NCBI GenBank assembly: GCA_016934645.1
Contig: JAFGSL010000160.1
Coordinates: 1-8,952 of the forward strand
Reading direction: 5' to 3'
Source: Anaerolineae bacterium
GTDB taxonomy: Bacteria; Chloroflexota; Anaerolineae; B4-G1; SLSP01
DNA: 8,952 nt
Shown here piece by piece: positions 6,611 through 8,952 of this stretch; position 1 is the stretch's first letter; each line of letters starts with the position of its first letter. The position numbers and the translations under genes are program-made. The notes under the pieces are model-generated. The model was given only the letters and a program-made list of their open reading frames with translations, searched no databases and was not told where the DNA came from.

Positions 6611-8365
6611 ATGACCGATACGGGTAATGGACGTAACGCAAGCATAGCTGAAAACCAGGATATTCATGCCTGGCAGCAACAGCTTATTCGCGGCGTGCTG
6701 CTGGCGCTGGTGATCGTTGGGCCTCTAGCGGTCATTGCCGGCTCGTATTATGCCTATGAGACCAATACAATGTGGTTTATCCCCAGTTATTTGGTCACCT
6801 ACGGTCTTTTAGCGGCGGTTGCATTCTGGCGAAGAGGTCCTTACCTGGTGCGGGTCGGTGTTTTTCTAGCATTCGTTTATATCATAGGGTTTCTTGATTT
6901 CTTCCAGGATGGACGTGGGGGAAGCGGACGTGTTTTCTTACTGGGCTTGGTGGGCATGGCGTCCTTGTTTTTGAACCGTCGTGGCCGTGTGCTGGTTTCG
7001 TTCCTTGTTTTAATCACGATGATTTTCTTGACGATAGCCTTTTCTTCAGGCTGGGTGAGCATCCCCCCGGAGAACGAGGTGAGTTCGACCGATTTGGCCG
7101 GTTGGGTGACGAACACAGCGGTTTTGTTGTTGATCATGGTTTTGTTACAAGCTGGGATCGGCTATGTGGTTCCCAGCATGACGGCCGCTTTAAAGCAAAG
7201 CCAGCGTATGGCACACGATTTGGAAGCGCAGCGTGCGGATTTGGAGCGCGCGGTTGCCGAACGTACCGAGGTTCTGTCACGCCGCGCGCGTTACCTGGAA
7301 GCCACGTCCGAAGTAGCCCGGAGTGTCTCTTCTATTCTGGAGATTGATGAACTTTTGACGACAGCGGTGCGTTTGATCAGCGAGCGGATGGGTTTCTATC
7401 ACGCGGGCCTCTTTTTTGTCGATCCCGCCGGTGAGTGGGCGGTGCTGCAAGCAGCCTCTAGCGAGGGCGGGCAGCGTATGTTGGCGCGTGGTCACCGTCT
7501 GCGCGTTGGCGCGCAGGGCATTGTGGGCGATGTTGCGGCGCGCGGTGAGCCGCGGATTGCTCTCGACGTAGGGCAAGATGCGGTCTTCTTCAACAATCCT
7601 GACCTGCCTGAAACGCACTCCGAGATCGCATTGCCGCTGCGTTCACGCGGCGAGGTGATCGGCGTGCTTGATGTGCAGACGACGGAACGCGAGGCATTCA
7701 CCCAGGAGGACATCAGCGTGCTGCAAACCCTGGCCGACCAGGTGGCCTTAGCCATCAGCAATGCGCGATTGTTCTACGAGGCACAGGAAAGCCTGGCTGC
7801 CCAACAGCGCGCCTATGGCGAGTTGACCGGCGAGGCCTGGCGTACGTTGCTGAGTGAACAGGGCGGGCTGGGTTTTGTCAAGCAAAAGGGCCTTGTGCTG
7901 CCGGCTGAGGGTGCGTGGAGTCAAGAGGCGGCTCAGGCAGCGAAAACTGGGCAGTTGATGCAGGGCGATCGCACCGAGGACACACGAGCGGCAACGCTTG
8001 CCGTGCCAATCAAGAGCGGCGACCGGGTCATTGCGGTTCTCGATGCGCAACTGCCCGCGGGGAACACCGCGTGGACGCCGGATCAGGTCGCGCTGCTGCA
8101 ATCCTTGTCCGAGCAGGTCTCCCAGGCGATGGAACGGGCGCGGTTGTATCAAGATACCCAGCGCCGCGCGGCGCGTGAGCGCCTGACCCGTGAAATCACC
8201 GATGCGGTCCAGCGTGCGACAGACATAGAGTCGCTGATGCGCATTGCCACAGAAGAATTGGTTCGGGTGCTAGGTGGCGCGCAGGGCTATATGCGGTTGG
8301 GTATCGAGTCCCTGAAGCCAGACAGCGCTCACCGTGAGGAAGAACTGGAAGATGCCGAAGACTAA
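6611..8365 (+). CDS. Six-TM membrane receptor with GAF modules, divergent membrane front
   Basis: Putative membrane receptor of 584 residues. A polar N-terminus of about 25 residues precedes six hydrophobic segments (about 26-45, 54-73, 78-97, 107-121, 126-145, 166-188). The loop between the last two is polar (about 146-162). The membrane part shows no obvious sequence match to the two other six-TM receptors. The cytoplasmic part has the same order as its paralogues: coiled coil (189-230), full GAF (about 243-389, Phe-Tyr-His at 262-264, Asn-Pro-Asp-Leu-Pro at 329-333), linker with Arg-Ala-Tyr-Gly-Glu-Leu (400-405), shortened GAF (420-513), truncated third GAF-like segment (520-564), then an acidic tail (576-584). 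No effector domain is visible. Its full GAF is closest to that of gene 1, but its shortened GAF is the most divergent of the four. Its end overlaps the receiver-like gene by 14 bases. Confidence 0.88.
   Translation: MTDTGNGRNASIAENQDIHAWQQQLIRGVLLALVIVGPLAVIAGSYYAYETNTMWFIPSYLVTYGLLAAVAFWRRGPYLVRVGVFLAFVYIIGFLDFFQDGRGGSGRVFLLGLVGMASLFLNRRGRVLVSFLVLITMIFLTIAFSSGWVSIPPENEVSSTDLAGWVTNTAVLLLIMVLLQAGIGYVVPSMTAALKQSQRMAHDLEAQRADLERAVAERTEVLSRRARYLEATSEVARSVSSILEIDELLTTAVRLISERMGFYHAGLFFVDPAGEWAVLQAASSEGGQRMLARGHRLRVGAQGIVGDVAARGEPRIALDVGQDAVFFNNPDLPETHSEIALPLRSRGEVIGVLDVQTTEREAFTQEDISVLQTLADQVALAISNARLFYEAQESLAAQQRAYGELTGEAWRTLLSEQGGLGFVKQKGLVLPAEGAWSQEAAQAAKTGQLMQGDRTEDTRAATLAVPIKSGDRVIAVLDAQLPAGNTAWTPDQVALLQSLSEQVSQAMERARLYQDTQRRAARERLTREITDAVQRATDIESLMRIATEELVRVLGGAQGYMRLGIESLKPDSAHREEELEDAED
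8159..8178 (+). repeat. 20-base identical repeat with a 14-base palindrome, copy 2
   Basis: Exact second copy of 6424-6443, at the same protein position in the paralogous gene. The palindrome is at 8161-8174. A nearly matching flank of six bases on the left (one mismatch) extends the similarity. Confidence 0.7.
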
Positions 8366-8705
8366 AAAGATAGGGGCGCATGCTGTGTTTTTGGGAGGTG
8401 ACTTGCGGGGTCAGGCTGACTTTTGCCACTGGTATCCGTCTGGCCGGGCGGTGGTGGCCTTTGTGCGCGCCATGTCCATGGCCGACGTCAAACACCGGCC
8501 CGACCTGATCCTGTTGGACATTGGCCTCCCGCATGAGGATGTCTACCAGGTGTTGGCCGAGCTGCGCGCCGACCCGACGTTGAGAGGCACGCGCGTGGCG
8601 GTGGTCACGGCGAACACGTCTCAGCAAGAGATGAAGCGCGCCCGCGAGGCCGGTTTCGACGGATTCATTGGCAATCCGCGCCGAGCAATTCCGAATAAGC
8701 TCTAA
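8352..8705 (+). CDS. Degenerate response-regulator receiver protein, possibly broken at its 3' end
   Basis: Stand-alone receiver-like protein of 117 residues with no DNA-binding or enzyme domain. Strand 3 and the phosphoacceptor are clear: Arg-Pro-Asp-Leu-Ile-Leu-Leu-Asp with Asp56. After it come Ile-Gly-Leu-Pro, the helix Val-Leu-Ala-Glu-Leu-Arg, a strand ending in Thr86 (conserved Thr/Ser position) and Gly-Phe-Asp-Gly-Phe-Ile-Gly. Three things are wrong for a working receiver. The first strand ends in Leu-Gly-Gly-Asp (14-17), where an acidic pair is expected. The conserved Lys before Pro is Asn108. Only eight residues follow Pro109, so the last helix is missing. The start at ATG 8352 gives the usual spacing to the Asp and has a GAGGAAG nine bases upstream; an in-frame GTG at 8334 is less likely. 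It overlaps the previous gene by 14 bases. It may be a phosphorylation-independent partner of the receptors or a decaying gene. Confidence 0.75.
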   Translation: MPKTKKIGAHAVFLGGDLRGQADFCHWYPSGRAVVAFVRAMSMADVKHRPDLILLDIGLPHEDVYQVLAELRADPTLRGTRVAVVTANTSQQEMKRAREAGFDGFIGNPRRAIPNKL

Positions 8706-8710
8706 ACTCC

Positions 8711-8717
8711 AGAAGGA
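8711..8717 (+). promoter_or_regulatory. Shine-Dalgarno sequence of the LacI-like sensor gene
   Basis: AGAAGGA lies nine bases before the ATG at 8727, in the 21-base gap after the receiver-like gene. An out-of-frame ATG at 8719 is too close to the site and belongs to another frame. Confidence 0.7.
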
Positions 8718-8726
8718 AATGTACCC

Positions 8727-8952
8727 ATGGAAAACAACCAACGAACAGACAAATCGACCGGCGCCAGCTTGCGCAACCGGCGTCCGACCATTGGCTGTCT
8801 GACTCCCATGATAAGTGATGACAATGGTCAGGCTTTCTGGTTGGCCTTGACCGACGCAGCACGGAAGCGAGACGCGAATTCGATCTGCTTCCCGGGGAGT
8901 TATCTGTCCGATCCCAGAGGGTTCCAGGCACAAGCCAACGTGCTTTATGATC
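8727..8952 (+). CDS. LacI/periplasmic-binding-protein-like sensor domain protein (5' part only)
   Basis: Partial gene, open to the right edge; 75 residues are visible. A polar N-terminus of about 19 residues without a signal peptide or helix-turn-helix is followed by the start of a type 1 periplasmic-binding-protein fold. It opens with Arg-Pro-Thr-Ile-Gly-Cys-Leu-Thr-Pro as strand 1 (19-27), then Phe-Trp-Leu-Ala-Leu-Thr-Asp-Ala-Ala-Arg as helix 1 (35-44), Ser-Ile-Cys-Phe-Pro-Gly as strand 2 (50-55), and Gln-Ala-Asn-Val-Leu-Tyr-Asp (69-75). The pattern matches LacI-type sugar-binding domains that, in Chloroflexota and other phyla, stand at the N-terminus of cytoplasmic GAF/GGDEF or histidine kinase proteins. 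The absence of a helix-turn-helix argues against a plain LacI repressor. Placed last in this run of output-less receptors, it could carry the missing effector domain, but the rest lies outside the window. Confidence 0.7.
   Translation, partial: MENNQRTDKSTGASLRNRRPTIGCLTPMISDDNGQAFWLALTDAARKRDANSICFPGSYLSDPRGFQAQANVLYD

Noticed and set aside
3142..8716. The same seven-residue string (Phe-Trp-Ser-Leu-Glu-Leu-Ile) in two minus-strand frames, near 3142-3167 and 8693-8716
   Set aside because: The underlying DNA differs at many positions, both frames are antisense shadows, and nothing else around them matches; it looks like coincidence.
8196..8933. Long open frame on the minus strand (245 residues)
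   Set aside because: It lies opposite three well-supported + strand genes, has no recognisable domain, a His/Arg/Pro-rich composition typical of antisense shadows, and spans several gene boundaries.

Overview
The window is one co-directional gene run on the + strand, almost wall to wall coding. It holds six complete reading frames and a seventh cut by the right edge. All of them look like signal reception. Gaps are 0 to about 42 bases, two junctions overlap, and most starts have a strong Shine-Dalgarno sequence, so this reads as one operon (or part of one) whose promoter lies left of the window. The style suggests Chloroflexota (Anaerolineae/Caldilineae-like): long membrane proteins with a Phe-Tyr-His GAF motif, an Asn-Pro-Asp-Leu-Pro loop, and a GAF module followed by reduced GAF modules. 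That assignment is inference from family style, not from a marker gene.

Layout: (1) 4-1683, six-TM receptor with GAF modules. (2) 1726-2721, lipoprotein of the ABC_sub_bind family of solute-binding proteins, with no permease or ATPase beside it. (3) 2756-4879, receptor with a dCache-like extracellular domain, HAMP and GAF modules. (4) 4876-6594, six-TM receptor related to gene 1. (5) 6611-8365, a third six-TM receptor with a different membrane front. (6) 8352-8705, a small receiver-like protein that keeps the phosphoacceptor Asp but has lost other active-site residues and its last helix. (7) 8727-8952 and beyond, the N-terminal part of a LacI/periplasmic-binding-protein-like sensor without a signal peptide.

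The four large proteins share one cytoplasmic plan: coiled coil, full GAF, a conserved helical linker, a shortened second GAF, another helical linker, and the first helix and strand of a third GAF-like fold where the chain stops. None has a histidine kinase, GGDEF, EAL, HD-GYP, methyl-accepting or DNA-binding domain. The simplest picture is an array of receptors with different input ends feeding a shared partner encoded beyond the window (gene 7 is the first candidate) or elsewhere. Gene 2 may deliver a ligand to a receptor, as LuxP does for LuxQ, rather than serve transport; this is a hypothesis.

The four receptors also look like mosaics: gene 1 is closest to gene 5 in the first GAF but closest to gene 3 in the C-terminal module. 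No RNA gene, insertion sequence, CRISPR array, terminator or non-coding stretch over 50 bases was seen.
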